A stretch of 56,549 nucleotides of DNA from Limisphaerales bacterium. Lineage in GTDB: Bacteria; Verrucomicrobiota; Verrucomicrobiia; Limisphaerales; BOG-1460. The translations under genes were made by a program, and so were the position numbers. Below are positions 16,214 to 25,475 of this stretch, piece after piece. Position 1 is the stretch's first letter; every line of letters begins with the position of its first letter. Location of the stretch: the NCBI GenBank assembly GCA_003159675.1, contig PLQC01000054.1:1-56549 (forward strand), read 5' to 3'. A model generated the notes under the pieces. The model was not told where the DNA came from. It saw only the letters and a list, made by a program, of their open reading frames with translations, and did not search any database.

Positions 16214-17113
16214 ATGGGCGTTTTAATTGTCGGCTCGACGGCGCTGGATTCCATCAAGATACCGAAGGCGGAGAACCCGCGCCTGCTCGGAGGTTCGGCC
16301 AGTCACGCGGCGGTCGCCGCGAGTTTCTTCGGCCCGGTGGAACTGGTCGGCGTAGTGGGGGACGACTTTCCGAGGCGCTATGTGGCGCTTTACCGCCGGC
16401 ACGGGATCGATCTGGAAGGACTGCAGATCCTGCCCGGGAAAACGTTTCATTGGTCGGGCGAATACGAGATCAACATGAACAACCGCCGGACGCTGCTGAC
16501 CGAGCTCGGCGTTTTCGAGACGTTCACCCCCACGCTGCCGGAAGCCTATCGGAACTCGCCGTTCGTGCTCCTGGCAAACATCGCTCCCGCGTTGCAGCTT
16601 CACGTTCTGAATCAGATGCAACGGCCCCGGTTCGTGGTGGCCGACACGATGGATTTGTGGCTGAACATCGCGCTGCCGGATTTGCTGAAGCTGCTCGGAC
16701 GGATCGACGGTTTCGTGCTGAACGACAGCGAGGCGCAGCAGTTGACGAAGGAAGACAACGTCTTCGCCGCCATCCGGAAAATTCACCGGCTCGGACCGAA
16801 ATATGTCATCGTCAAAAAGGGGTCGCACGGATCGATCCTGTCCGGCCCGCGCGGCTTCTTTCTCTGCCCGGCCTATCCGCTGGCTAAAGTCGTGGACCCG
16901 ACCGGCGCAGGCGATTCATTCGTGGGCGGGATGATGGGGTATCTGTCAACGGCGAAGGGATCGATTGACGGCAACCTCCGCCGCGCGATGGTTTTCGGGA
17001 GCGTGGTGGCGTCGTTCTGCTGCGAGGGATTCGGGCTGACGCGGACCACGCGAGTCAACCGCAGGCAGATCGATCGGCGCGTGAAGGAATTGGAGAAATT
17101 GACCCGGTTCTGA
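16214..17113 (+). CDS. PfkB-family sugar/nucleoside kinase
   Basis: The 299-aa protein has the PfkB (ribokinase) fold. The N-terminus is GVLIVGSTALDSI, the substrate-side Gly motif is GGSASHAAVAAS, and the C-terminal ATP-binding catalytic motif is DPTGAGDSFVGG with the base Asp. These kinases phosphorylate sugars or nucleosides. The substrate is not evident, although members of this length with an aromatic-rich centre are often annotated as sugar kinases. It starts 79 bases after thiE on the same strand. The ATG at 16214 places the first beta strand at the N-terminus. Confidence 0.85.
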   Translation: MGVLIVGSTALDSIKIPKAENPRLLGGSASHAAVAASFFGPVELVGVVGDDFPRRYVALYRRHGIDLEGLQILPGKTFHWSGEYEINMNNRRTLLTELGVFETFTPTLPEAYRNSPFVLLANIAPALQLHVLNQMQRPRFVVADTMDLWLNIALPDLLKLLGRIDGFVLNDSEAQQLTKEDNVFAAIRKIHRLGPKYVIVKKGSHGSILSGPRGFFLCPAYPLAKVVDPTGAGDSFVGGMMGYLSTAKGSIDGNLRRAMVFGSVVASFCCEGFGLTRTTRVNRRQIDRRVKELEKLTRF

Positions 17114-17178
17114 GGAGTTTAAGAGTTTAAGAGTTATCGTGGGAGTTAATGAGTTGCGGAGTTTCAGAAGTGAGGTGG

Positions 17179-18105
17179 TCAAATCTGGAATTCCGCGCCG
17201 CCCTTTTGCGTCCGGTCCTTCTTTTTCATCACCTTCACGTTCGCGTCCTCCTGAACGACGAGCGAGTTCGCCGGAACGCTGTTCGTCAGAAAGACGTTCG
17301 CCCCGATCGTGCTGCCTTCGCCCACCACGGTGTCGCCGCCCATGATGGTGGCCCCGGCGTAGATCGTCACGCGGTCCTCGATTCTGGGATGGCGCTTGAG
17401 TCCCCTCAATGCCTGCCCGGCCGCGAGCGATTTCGCCACGAGACCGACGCCTTGGTACATTTTGACGTGATTGCCGATAATGCTCGTTTCACCGATCACT
17501 GTGCCGGTGCAATGGTCCACGAAAAAGTGGGTGCCGATTTGCGCACCCGGATGCAGATCCATGCCGGTACGGGCGTGGGCCCACTCGGTCATGATGCGCG
17601 GGATGAGAGGAACATGGTCGAGGTAAAGCTGATGCGCGAGACGTTGGACCGCGATGGCTTCGATGCAGGGATAGGCGACGATGACCTCCTCCTTGCTCAG
17701 GGCCGCCGGGTCGCCGGTGTAGGCCGCTTCGACGTCCGTCTGGAGCAACTCGCGGACGCGCGGCAGGCTGTCCAGGAACCCCAACGTCAGCGTGTGCGCG
17801 ACATGACGCAAATCCGCCTTTTTCGAATATTCCTCGGGCGGCCGGTATTCGAGGCTCTTGTAAACTTCATCTTCCAGGCTGCCGAGCACGGTGTCGATCA
17901 GCGCGGCCGTTTCGACCTTGATCTCCGAGGAGTGGATCAGCTTCTCGTCGAAGAACCCGGGAAAGAGGAGGCGCAGCAGATCCACCGTGATGTCTGCAAT
18001 GGCCTGTTTGGACGGCAGGTTTTTGCCGTCCAGATGATTGATCCCTCCCGAACGGGCGTAGGAGGCGATGAGGCGATCGGTCAACTGGGTAACGGTCAGC
18101 GGCAC
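17179..18105 (-). CDS. cysE: serine O-acetyltransferase
   Basis: The 308-aa protein carries the SAT helical N-terminal domain and a C-terminal left-handed beta-helix with hexapeptide repeats. Catalytic-region motifs are LAHQLYLDHVPLIPRIMTEW, DLHPGAQIGTHFFVDH and TGTVIGETSIIG, ending with VTIYAGATIMGG. It transfers acetyl from acetyl-CoA to serine, giving O-acetylserine for cysteine synthesis. It is longer at the N-terminus than E. coli CysE and resembles the EpsC-type enzymes. It is monocistronic, separated from waaF by a repeat hairpin. The C-terminus ends in a Lys-rich tail. Confidence 0.88.
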   Translation of the reverse strand: MPLTVTQLTDRLIASYARSGGINHLDGKNLPSKQAIADITVDLLRLLFPGFFDEKLIHSSEIKVETAALIDTVLGSLEDEVYKSLEYRPPEEYSKKADLRHVAHTLTLGFLDSLPRVRELLQTDVEAAYTGDPAALSKEEVIVAYPCIEAIAVQRLAHQLYLDHVPLIPRIMTEWAHARTGMDLHPGAQIGTHFFVDHCTGTVIGETSIIGNHVKMYQGVGLVAKSLAAGQALRGLKRHPRIEDRVTIYAGATIMGGDTVVGEGSTIGANVFLTNSVPANSLVVQEDANVKVMKKKDRTQKGGAEFQI

Positions 18106-18186
18106 GCCGTGAGTATTCCGCAGTCACGGACGAAACGCAAGCCGAGGTGGAATTCGGCACTGTGATTGGACGTGAGGGTCGGGAGC

Positions 18187-18211
18187 GCGGCTGTATGCGA
18201 AGCACAGCCGC
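18187..18211. repeat. GCGGCTGT/ACAGCCGC hairpin, family copy
   Basis: A perfect 8-bp stem, GCGGCTGT (18187-18194) with ACAGCCGC (18204-18211), has the loop ATGCGAAGC. It lies in the gap between cysE and waaF. Related hairpins or the same TGCGAAGCA core occur near 21605, 21715, 31419 and 31510. It is a dispersed intergenic palindromic repeat. Confidence 0.6.
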
Positions 18212-18216
18212 TACGG

Positions 18217-19374
18217 TTAAGGATGTAGTATTTCGAGGACCGCCTCGACCACCCGCCCGACGCCGATGCCGTTCATGCAGCGGAAATCGATCGGGCACTT
18301 GCGCAAAAAGCAGGGCGAACACGGCGCATCCGATTCGAGCAGGCGATGCCGGGAATCGCCCGGCAGGCCGGGGCCGGTGAGTCGGGGGTCAGTGCTGCCG
18401 AAAGCGGCGACCACGGGCGTGCCGAGCGCGGCGGCAGCGTGCATGGGGCCGGTGTCGTTGGTGAGCATCACCCGGCAGATTTTGAGAAGGGCGCAAAGCT
18501 CGCGCAGCGAGGTGCGCCCGGCAAGGTTCTTGAGGCCGGAAGCCCGGGGCCGGAAGTCCGACTCGATTCGGCCTGCAACTTCGGCATCGCCCTTTCCGCC
18601 GAGGATCAGCCAGACACAATGCGTCCGCTTGTGGATTTCCTGCGCGGCGGCGATGAATCTTTCGACCGGCCAGCGCTTGGCCGGCCCAAATTCGGCGCCC
18701 GGGTTAAGGCCAAACACCGGGTTCGTGATCCCGGCAATGCCGAACTTGTTTCTGGCCGCTTCTAATTCGTCGGGCGTGATGAACAGTCGCGGCGGCACCG
18801 GCTCGGGGTTTGCCCCGAGTGCGGCCGCAAGGTGCAGGTATTCGTGGATCTGGTGAGACCCTTGATCGGACGACGTCATCGTTGCGTCCGCGGGAACGCG
18901 GCCGGGTGAAGTCGCCGGCTCGTGCGTGTCGCCGGCCGCCAGCCTGCGGATTTCATTCACGGACCGTTTCCGCATCCGCGTGTGTCCCGGTCGTGTGGGA
19001 ATGGGTCCTGTCAGGAACCAGTTTCGCCAGGGGCGGGCGTAGCCGATGCGCCGCGGAATCCGGGCCAGCCAGGCTTCGATGGCCGAGCGCGGCGAATTCG
19101 GGAAGACCAGGGCGAGGTCGAAATCGCCGGCGCGGAGCCTGCGGCCGGTTGAAAGAGGGCCTTCGCCGGCTTTGAGGGTGATGATTTCATCGACGGCCGC
19201 ATGGTGCAGCCAAAGGCCTTCGAGATTTTCGGGTGTGAGCAGCGTGATGTGCGTCCCGGGAAAGCGCTCGCGCAACCGCATCATTGCCGGCGTCGTCATC
19301 ACCGCATCGCCGAGCCAATTGACGCCGCGGACGAGGATGCGGCGGGGAGGATTTGATACGGCGATCGGCTGCAT
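18217..19374 (-). CDS. waaF: lipopolysaccharide heptosyltransferase II-like (GT9)
   Basis: The 385-aa glycosyltransferase family 9 protein starts with ILVRGVNWLGDAVMTTPAM, the WaaF/RfaF signature, and contains LNPGAEFGPAKRWPVERF and NDTGPMHAAAALGTPVVAAF in the nucleotide-sugar domain. WaaF adds the second heptose to the LPS inner core on the cytoplasmic face. It is the last gene of the lpxK-lpxL-waaF operon, four bases after the acyltransferase stop, so it probably works on the same lipid A. Acceptor and donor are inferred from family. Confidence 0.85.
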   Translation of the reverse strand: MQPIAVSNPPRRILVRGVNWLGDAVMTTPAMMRLRERFPGTHITLLTPENLEGLWLHHAAVDEIITLKAGEGPLSTGRRLRAGDFDLALVFPNSPRSAIEAWLARIPRRIGYARPWRNWFLTGPIPTRPGHTRMRKRSVNEIRRLAAGDTHEPATSPGRVPADATMTSSDQGSHQIHEYLHLAAALGANPEPVPPRLFITPDELEAARNKFGIAGITNPVFGLNPGAEFGPAKRWPVERFIAAAQEIHKRTHCVWLILGGKGDAEVAGRIESDFRPRASGLKNLAGRTSLRELCALLKICRVMLTNDTGPMHAAAALGTPVVAAFGSTDPRLTGPGLPGDSRHRLLESDAPCSPCFLRKCPIDFRCMNGIGVGRVVEAVLEILHP

Positions 19375-19377
19375 CGC

Positions 19378-20340
19378 TTATCCTCCGTCCTCGACGCCCG
19401 CCGATTCCTGCTGCTCGACGCCGGTGTTCGGAATGGGCGTTTCGGACTTCTGTTTTCTGGCTTTCCCGGGTTTCCACCGGTTGTGGACCCAGAACCAGTT
19501 CGCGGGATCGCGGCGGAGGGCGACTTCAAAGGCCTGGTTGACGTCGCGCATGATGGCGGCGACGGATCGCGGCCGGCCATTTTCGTGGGTGGGGATTTCA
19601 TCGCCCGCCTCGATTTGCCAGCGTCCAGGCGCCACCCGGTAACAGACTCCGGTATGGAGGGGGCAGTGGTAGCGCAGGGCGAAGACGGCCGGCGCGGCGG
19701 AGGTGGAACAGACATGGCCCAGAAACGGGATGGGCAAGCCGCGATCCCCGCCGTGCTGGTCCGCCAGCAGGCCCAGCAGCAAGCCGGTGTTGTTCATGGC
19801 GGCCTTGAGGGCGGCGCCATCGGTGCGGCGCTCGAAAAACAGGCAGCCCGATTTCGCCCGCAACGATTGCAGCAGACGATTGAGCGAAGGCTGCCGCAAT
19901 CCGCGGTAGGTGGTGGCACACTGGAACACCGGCACGTATTGTCCGAAACGGGCGTACAGCTCGAAGTTGCCAAAATGGCCGATCGCCACGATCCGGCTTT
20001 GGGGGCCGCTGCCCGTCTTGTGCGCCAGAATTTTTTCGGCTCCGACAAATGTAACGTGGGGACTCAGTTCGTCGGGGGTCATGCCGGCGGTTTTGGCCGC
20101 GCAGGCGAACGCCTCTCCGATGCGCCGGAAATTTTCCCTGGCCAGCGCGCGAATTTCAGCGGCCGATTTTTCATCGCCGAAGCACATGTCCAGGTTGCGG
20201 AGCGCCACGCGCCGGTGGCGCGCGTCGAGCGCATAGGCCAGCGCGCCGGCGCCGCGTCCCAATCGCGCGACCCACGACAGGGGCAACGCCTGCACGAAGG
20301 CGACCAGGGCCCGGGCGACGATGTAAAGGAGCGTGTCCAT
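19378..20340 (-). CDS. lipid A lysophospholipid acyltransferase (LpxL/HtrB family)
   Basis: The 320-aa protein has an N-terminal membrane segment (TLLYIVARALVAFVQALPLS) and the acyltransferase catalytic motif H-x4-E as HFGNFE, with His122 and Glu127. ADQHGGDRGLPIPFLG follows further on. The family adds a secondary acyl chain to Kdo-lipid IVA. The ATG at 20340 begins one base after the lpxK stop, which argues for this start over the in-frame one at 20382 and for translational coupling. The Lys/Glu-rich C-terminal tail is longer than usual. Confidence 0.85.
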   Translation of the reverse strand: MDTLLYIVARALVAFVQALPLSWVARLGRGAGALAYALDARHRRVALRNLDMCFGDEKSAAEIRALARENFRRIGEAFACAAKTAGMTPDELSPHVTFVGAEKILAHKTGSGPQSRIVAIGHFGNFELYARFGQYVPVFQCATTYRGLRQPSLNRLLQSLRAKSGCLFFERRTDGAALKAAMNNTGLLLGLLADQHGGDRGLPIPFLGHVCSTSAAPAVFALRYHCPLHTGVCYRVAPGRWQIEAGDEIPTHENGRPRSVAAIMRDVNQAFEVALRRDPANWFWVHNRWKPGKARKQKSETPIPNTGVEQQESAGVEDGG

Positions 20341-20341
20341 G

Positions 20342-21514
20342 TCACCGAAAACAGATCCGACGGACGCAATCCTGGAAGTCATTTGCGCCGCTCACGATTT
20401 TGATCTCGACGCGCATGAAGTAAATGGGCAGGTCGCGGCGGTCCAATTTCGGGAAGCGCACGGCGTCCTTTTGCGTGGTGATGATGGTCTCCGCCTGCCG
20501 TTTTTTGCTGCGGTTGATCGCGTTGAGGATTTCCTGCTGGGTGAAACGGTGGTGGTCGGCGAAGCGCTTGGTATAGACGAGCTCGGCTCCAAGCTTCACC
20601 AAGCCCTGCTCGAAACTCTCCGGCTGGGCGATGCCGCTCAGCGATGCGACCTTTCGTCCCTTGAGAAAATCCAGGTCCAGTCGTTGGGTGGTGAAGACGT
20701 CCTCGAGATAGAGCGGGTGATGGACGCATTCGATGATGCCGGCGGTGGGGTTGAATTGCGCGATGCGGCGGCGGAGTTCCTCGGTGTCTCCGTTGCTCTT
20801 GGTGATGAAGATGGTGGTGGCCCGGGCGAGATGGGAAGGCGGCTCACGCAGGGTGCCTCGCGGGAGCAGCCGCTCGTTGCCGAACGGCTGCTGGCGGTCG
20901 ATCAATACGATGTCCTGGCGGCGGCCGCGCAGTTTCCAGTATTGAAACCCGTCATCCAGCAACAGCGTATCGCAGCCGAATTTTTCGATGGCGTAACGCC
21001 CGCTCTTCACACGGTCCTTGTCCACCAGCACGACCACGTCCTTCAGGTTCGACGCCAGCATGTACGGCTCGTCCCCGGCAGTTTCGGAATCGAGCAGGAG
21101 CGATCGGCCGTCGGAGACAACGCGCGGGGGCGTCGTGTCCTCGCGAAACAGGATTTTGTTCAGCAACCACTCATGCACCGGCGGCGGTTTGGACCGGTAA
21201 CCGCGGGAAAGGATCGCGACATTCCGCCCCTGATCGCTCAATTCACGGGCGAATTTTTCCACCACCGGTGTTTTTCCGGTGCCACCGACGGTGAGATTGC
21301 CGATGGCGATGACCTGCACGCCGAGCGTCGAATCGCGAAGGATGCGGGCGTTGTAGAGGAACCGGCGCGCCTTGATGGCCACCTGGAAGATCCTGGAGCA
21401 GGTGTACAGGAAACCCCGCATCAACGCGGCTCTCGTTCCGCGTCGTTCTCCGAAAATAACCTCCAGGGCGAAGGTTTCGAGCGTTTCAGTCCAAACACGC
21501 CACTTCTCACGCAT
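20342..21514 (-). CDS. lpxK: tetraacyldisaccharide 4'-kinase
   Basis: The 390-aa LpxK phosphorylates the 4' position of the lipid A disaccharide precursor at the inner membrane. Visible features are the N-terminal membrane-associated helix, the Walker A GNLTVGGTGKTP, the SRGYRSK block, VDKDRVKSG and LLLDDGFQYWKL. The start at 21514 (MREKWRVWTETLE) was chosen because the extra residues from 21646 are not LpxK-like. It heads the operon lpxK, acyltransferase, waaF. Residue count is slightly above the usual 330 or so because of the N-terminal helix. Confidence 0.9.
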   Translation of the reverse strand: MREKWRVWTETLETFALEVIFGERRGTRAALMRGFLYTCSRIFQVAIKARRFLYNARILRDSTLGVQVIAIGNLTVGGTGKTPVVEKFARELSDQGRNVAILSRGYRSKPPPVHEWLLNKILFREDTTPPRVVSDGRSLLLDSETAGDEPYMLASNLKDVVVLVDKDRVKSGRYAIEKFGCDTLLLDDGFQYWKLRGRRQDIVLIDRQQPFGNERLLPRGTLREPPSHLARATTIFITKSNGDTEELRRRIAQFNPTAGIIECVHHPLYLEDVFTTQRLDLDFLKGRKVASLSGIAQPESFEQGLVKLGAELVYTKRFADHHRFTQQEILNAINRSKKRQAETIITTQKDAVRFPKLDRRDLPIYFMRVEIKIVSGANDFQDCVRRICFR

Positions 21515-21714
21515 GCAGCCGCAGTGTGCCAAGGCGCGCCGGTCGGAGCAAGCGGAAGCCCCGAGGCCGAGGCGATTGGAGGTGAGGGCCAGGAGCCCGG
21601 CTATATGCGAAGCATCAGCTGCAACGGGCAAGCGACTTGACACCATCCCCGGAACGGATTCATCCGGCGTTCCGACCGGGAACTTGTTCCGGGTGTGAAA
21701 TGGCCTGGCTCGCT

Positions 21715-21741
21715 GCGGCTGGGGTCTTCAACCACAGCCGC
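21715..21741. repeat. GCGGCTG/CAGCCGC hairpin, family copy
   Basis: A 7-bp stem, GCGGCTG (21715-21721) with CAGCCGC (21735-21741), lies in the 270-base gap upstream of lpxK. About 110 bases away, near 21603-21625, is a degenerate copy with the core TATGCGAAGCA shared with the 18187 repeat. Confidence 0.5.
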
Positions 21742-21784
21742 GGTCCGATGGGCGCAGGCGGGTGGCGGACTTCCGGCCCCCGGC

Positions 21785-22369
21785 TCAATCCGTCCGGGCG
21801 AGCAGGCAGTGCCAGGCGTTGAACAATCTCAAGGCGTAGTGCTCGTAGGCGGTGAGCACGCGGCCGTGGGCCAGCATCTCGTGAACGGCCCGCAGGCTCA
21901 TGCAGAAATCGAGGTCCTGCAGGGGCCTGTCGCGCACGATGCGTTGCTTCCAGCGTTGCGGGTCGGTGATTTCCTCCACCGGCTCCGCTCCGCCCGGCCG
22001 GAACGAAATGAGCCAGTCATCCCGCCGGTGGAATCCCTCGTTTTCACCCTTGGAGTGAAACCATTCGTCGCACAGCAACAGGCAGACGGACTTTCCCCTG
22101 CACGACCCGATCCGGTAAAAAACGATGGGCGCTTCAAATCCGGCGAAGTGATCGTAAGCGATGTGCTCCGCGTCCGGCGGGGGCGGAGCGAAGCGGGTTT
22201 GGAATCCGAGCTTAAGTTTTCCCCGGGCGGCGGGGTCCCCTTCATAGCACAGATTCTCGTCAAAAATCCAGATCAGATCCGCGGGCAGACCGCGTTGAGA
22301 CAGGGCGGCTTTCCACGCATTGTGCGCCTCGCCGAATGTGGGCCGTGTGAACTTCGGAATCTTTTGCAT
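21785..22369 (-). CDS. conserved-looking hypothetical protein
   Basis: The 194-aa soluble protein is rich in Trp and charged residues, with segments such as GLPADLIWIFDENLCYEG and DDWLISFRPGGAEPVEEIT. No domain is recognised. It starts five bases after the stop of the sugar epimerase and so shares its transcript. Regular codon use and tight packing support a real gene. No function is proposed. Confidence 0.7.
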   Translation of the reverse strand: MQKIPKFTRPTFGEAHNAWKAALSQRGLPADLIWIFDENLCYEGDPAARGKLKLGFQTRFAPPPPDAEHIAYDHFAGFEAPIVFYRIGSCRGKSVCLLLCDEWFHSKGENEGFHRRDDWLISFRPGGAEPVEEITDPQRWKQRIVRDRPLQDLDFCMSLRAVHEMLAHGRVLTAYEHYALRLFNAWHCLLARTD

Positions 22370-22374
22370 AAATG

Positions 22375-23328
22375 CTAGGCGGGATTCTTCTTGAGCCAGT
22401 CCACAAAGAGGGGAATCCCCTGCTCGATTTTGACCCGTGGATTGTAACCCAGCCGGGCGCGCGCCTTGGAGATGTCCGCGCAGGTGACCGGCACGTCTCC
22501 CGGCTGCATTGGCTGCCGGTCAATGACGGCATTGGCGCCAAGGGCTCGTTCGAGCAATTCAATCATGTGGTTCAGGGTGACGATCTGTGACTCGCCCAGG
22601 TTGAAGATTTCATAGCCGAATTCCATCCGAGTGCAAGCCATTATGCCGTCGAGAATGTCGCTGATGAACGTGTAGTCCCGCGACGATGTGCCATCCCCGA
22701 AAACCGGGATGGCCTTGCCCGCGCTGATGAGCCGGGCAAATTTGTAGATCCCGAGGTCGGGCCGTTGGCGCTGGCCGTAAACCGTGAAGAACCGCAGCAT
22801 CACGACGTCCATTCCGTAGAGATGATGATAAACATGGCCCAATGCTTCGCAGGCAAGCTTGCTGGCTGAGTAGGGAGAGATGGTCGAAGCAACGGGATCC
22901 GACTCGGAGAACGGCACTTTGGGGTTGATCCCGTAAACCGAGGAGGTGGAGGCCATGATTATTTTTTTGACACCCGCGAGCCGGGCGGCTTCGAGAACGT
23001 TTGCGGTGCCTTCCACGTTGACGCGCATATACAGCGCGGGTTGTTCCAGGCTTGGCCTGACTCCCGCCCGCGCCGCCAGGTGAATGACCTGGTCGAATTT
23101 CACTCTCCCCAACACCTCAGCCACTTCGGTGCGGTCGGTGATGTCGCCGTGGACGAATTCGAAGGGCCGGGCCAGCGCCTGGACCTCGCGAATATTGCGG
23201 CGTTTGAGTTCCGGGTCGTAAAAGGGATTCAGATCGTCAAAGGCCCAGACGGCGTGCCCCGAGCGAAGCAATTGCTCGCAAACGTGCGATCCAATAAACC
23301 CTGCGCCGCCGGTTACCAGGAAATTCAC
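22375..23328 (-). CDS. NAD-dependent sugar epimerase (UDP-glucuronate 4-epimerase-like)
   Basis: The 317-aa extended short-chain dehydrogenase has the NAD motif TGGAGFIG at residues 6-13, the catalytic Ser/Thr in MASTSSVYG and the Y-x3-K dyad in YSASK. The phrases DLNPFYDPELKRRNI and AARAGVRPSLE match UDP-glucuronate 4-epimerases better than GalE, so that substrate is preferred. It would supply a nucleotide sugar for polysaccharide or LPS. It is the first gene of a two-gene unit, divergent from purC. Confidence 0.85.
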   Translation of the reverse strand: MNFLVTGGAGFIGSHVCEQLLRSGHAVWAFDDLNPFYDPELKRRNIREVQALARPFEFVHGDITDRTEVAEVLGRVKFDQVIHLAARAGVRPSLEQPALYMRVNVEGTANVLEAARLAGVKKIIMASTSSVYGINPKVPFSESDPVASTISPYSASKLACEALGHVYHHLYGMDVVMLRFFTVYGQRQRPDLGIYKFARLISAGKAIPVFGDGTSSRDYTFISDILDGIMACTRMEFGYEIFNLGESQIVTLNHMIELLERALGANAVIDRQPMQPGDVPVTCADISKARARLGYNPRVKIEQGIPLFVDWLKKNPA

Positions 23329-23437
23329 CCGCGCAACCTAACAAAACACGGTCGCGCCTGTCGAGGGTCGAGGTTGGAAAGGGTGGCCCGGCAGTTGGCG
23401 CTTGGCACGTCGCCGCCGGCGCGCCATATTCATCGCC

Positions 23438-24328
23438 ATGCCTGACGAGACCGTTCTCCAACTTGACCTGCCCGGCATCCGGAAGCTCAAGAGCGGAAAA
23501 GTGCGCGAAATGTTCGACCTGGGGGACCGTCTGCTGCTCGTCGCCAGCGATCGCATCTCCGCCTTCGATGTCATCATGCCCAACGGCATTCCGCGCAAGG
23601 GCGAGGTGCTCACGCAAATTTCCTTTTTCTGGTTCGACCGATTCGCGTCGCTGGTGGAGAATCATCTGCTGGCGGGTGCGAACGATCCGCTGCCGAAATA
23701 CCTCCAGTCCTTTGCCGGCAAGCTTTCCCGCCGCTACATGATCGTGAAAAAGGCGAAACCGCTCGCCATCGAGTGCATTGTGCGCGGTTACCTGTCCGGT
23801 TCCGGGTGGAAGGAATACAGGAAATCCCGGACGGTCTGCGGCATCCCATTGCCCTCCGGGTTGACGGAATCCGCGGAATTGCCCGAACCGATCTTCACGC
23901 CGTCCACCAAGGCCGAAGCCGGGCATGACGAAAACATTTCGTTCGAGCAGGCGGCCGGAATCGTCGGCGCGGATCTCGCGTTGCAGGCGAGGGACCTGAG
24001 CCTGAAGATTTACAAGGCGGGGCGCGATTACGCCCGCCAGCGCGGTATCCTCATCGCCGACACCAAGTTTGAGTTTGGGGAGAGCGACGGGAAACTGATC
24101 CTGATCGACGAGGTGCTGACGCCGGATTCCTCGCGTTTCTGGCTCGCGGACCAGTATCGACCCGGGCAAGGCCAGCCGAGTTTCGACAAGCAGTTCGTCC
24201 GGGATTACCTCGAAACGCTGAATTGGAACAAGACTCCGCCGGGGCCGATGTTGCCGGCTGACGTGGTTGCCAAGACGAGCGCGAAGTATCTGGAGGCTTA
24301 CGAGCGGCTGACCGGCAGAAAACTTTGA
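23438..24328 (+). CDS. purC: SAICAR synthetase
   Basis: The 296-aa enzyme joins aspartate to CAIR in purine synthesis, using ATP. Motifs seen are KSGKVREMFDLGDRLLLVA, SDRISAFDVIMPNGIP, ECIVRGYLSGSGW, FTPSTKAEAGHDEN and IDEVLTPDSSRFW. It is of the longer fungal/bacterial type (about 300 aa) rather than the 240-aa E. coli type. The start at 23438 has the normal N-terminus; an upstream in-frame ATG adds only a basic stretch. It stands alone, divergent from the epimerase. Confidence 0.93.
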   Translation: MPDETVLQLDLPGIRKLKSGKVREMFDLGDRLLLVASDRISAFDVIMPNGIPRKGEVLTQISFFWFDRFASLVENHLLAGANDPLPKYLQSFAGKLSRRYMIVKKAKPLAIECIVRGYLSGSGWKEYRKSRTVCGIPLPSGLTESAELPEPIFTPSTKAEAGHDENISFEQAAGIVGADLALQARDLSLKIYKAGRDYARQRGILIADTKFEFGESDGKLILIDEVLTPDSSRFWLADQYRPGQGQPSFDKQFVRDYLETLNWNKTPPGPMLPADVVAKTSAKYLEAYERLTGRKL

Positions 24329-24371
24329 CATTGCCGCAACGGGATGAAAAGCCAGGCAACGAAGGTCGTGG

Positions 24372-25292
24372 ATGCAAACTCTCGTTGAAGAGTTCCTGCA
24401 ATACCTTCGCCACGAGCGCGGGCAGTCCGAGCACACGCAAAAAACCTACGCCGCGTTGTTGAACAAATTCGTCGTTTGGGCGGCGGAGCGGAAGTTGACG
24501 GACTGGAGGGCGGTCGAGCTCCGGCATCTCATGTCCTTCCTGCAGGACGAACGGGAGCGGGTGCCGGCCAATCAACCGGAGGAATCGCGGCGCCGGCTCA
24601 GCAGCGAGAGTGTTTATCTGGAGATCGCCGCGCTGCGCGCGTTTTATCGCTTTGCCGAAAGCGAGAAGCTGCTGCCGGTGAACGTCGCGGAGAACCTGTC
24701 GTTGCCGCGGCGCTGGAAACGCCTGCCCAAGGCGCTGACGGATCGGGAAATCGGGATGCTGCTCGAGCCGGAGAGGCCGGAGACGCCGCAAAACCTTTGC
24801 GATCAAGCCGTTCTCGAACTGGCCTACGCCTGCGGCTTGCGCCTGGCCGAACTGCGCAACGCGCGCCTGGAGCAACTCCACCTGGACGCCGGGTTCATCA
24901 ACGTGGTCGGAAAAGGCAACAAGGAGCGTGTGGTGCCGGTCGGCAGGAAGGCCGTGCAGGCGCTGAACCGGTACATCGAGGTCGGACGGCCGAAGCTGGT
25001 GACGCCGCGTTCGACCGCGAATGTTTTTCTCACGAATCGCGGCACCCTGTTCGCGGCGGTGACGCTCTGGTTGCGGATCAAGCAGCGGGCCCGCCGGGCC
25101 GGGGTGGCGCGCAACATCACACCGCACATGCTGCGGCACAGTTTCGCCACCCACCTGCTGGAACATGGCGCCGACCTGCGCGTGATCCAGGAATTGCTCG
25201 GGCACGCGAGCATCGGCACGACGGAAATTTACACCCACGTCACCGGTAACCGGCTGAGGGACGTGCACCGGAAATTCCATCCCAGGGCGTGA
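24372..25292 (+). CDS. xerD: tyrosine recombinase XerC/XerD type
   Basis: The 306-aa protein has an N-terminal SAM-like core-binding domain (FLQYLRHERGQSEHTQKTYA) and a C-terminal catalytic domain. The catalytic residues are all seen: Arg in ACGLRLAEL, Lys in GKGNKERVV, His-x-x-Arg in HMLRHSFATH, His in LLGHASIGTT and the Tyr nucleophile in EIYTHV. Xer recombinases resolve chromosome dimers at dif. There is no neighbouring mobile element, which favours the housekeeping role. The choice between XerC and XerD is uncertain. It lies 43 bases after purC. Confidence 0.85.
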   Translation: MQTLVEEFLQYLRHERGQSEHTQKTYAALLNKFVVWAAERKLTDWRAVELRHLMSFLQDERERVPANQPEESRRRLSSESVYLEIAALRAFYRFAESEKLLPVNVAENLSLPRRWKRLPKALTDREIGMLLEPERPETPQNLCDQAVLELAYACGLRLAELRNARLEQLHLDAGFINVVGKGNKERVVPVGRKAVQALNRYIEVGRPKLVTPRSTANVFLTNRGTLFAAVTLWLRIKQRARRAGVARNITPHMLRHSFATHLLEHGADLRVIQELLGHASIGTTEIYTHVTGNRLRDVHRKFHPRA

Positions 25293-25475
25293 GCGGGGCG
25301 CAGACAGCCTGTCCGCGCGAACCCCGGATCAACAAGCATGCGAGGGTGCTTCGAGATTTCCGACTCGCGGGCTCGGCGGCCAAACCCTGCTGCGGGTCTG
25401 GGGCAGCCAGTGTGGAAAACCCGGACGCCTTGGAACCTTCCAGCGCGCCATGCGTTAGAAGCGGGCGCAGCCGAG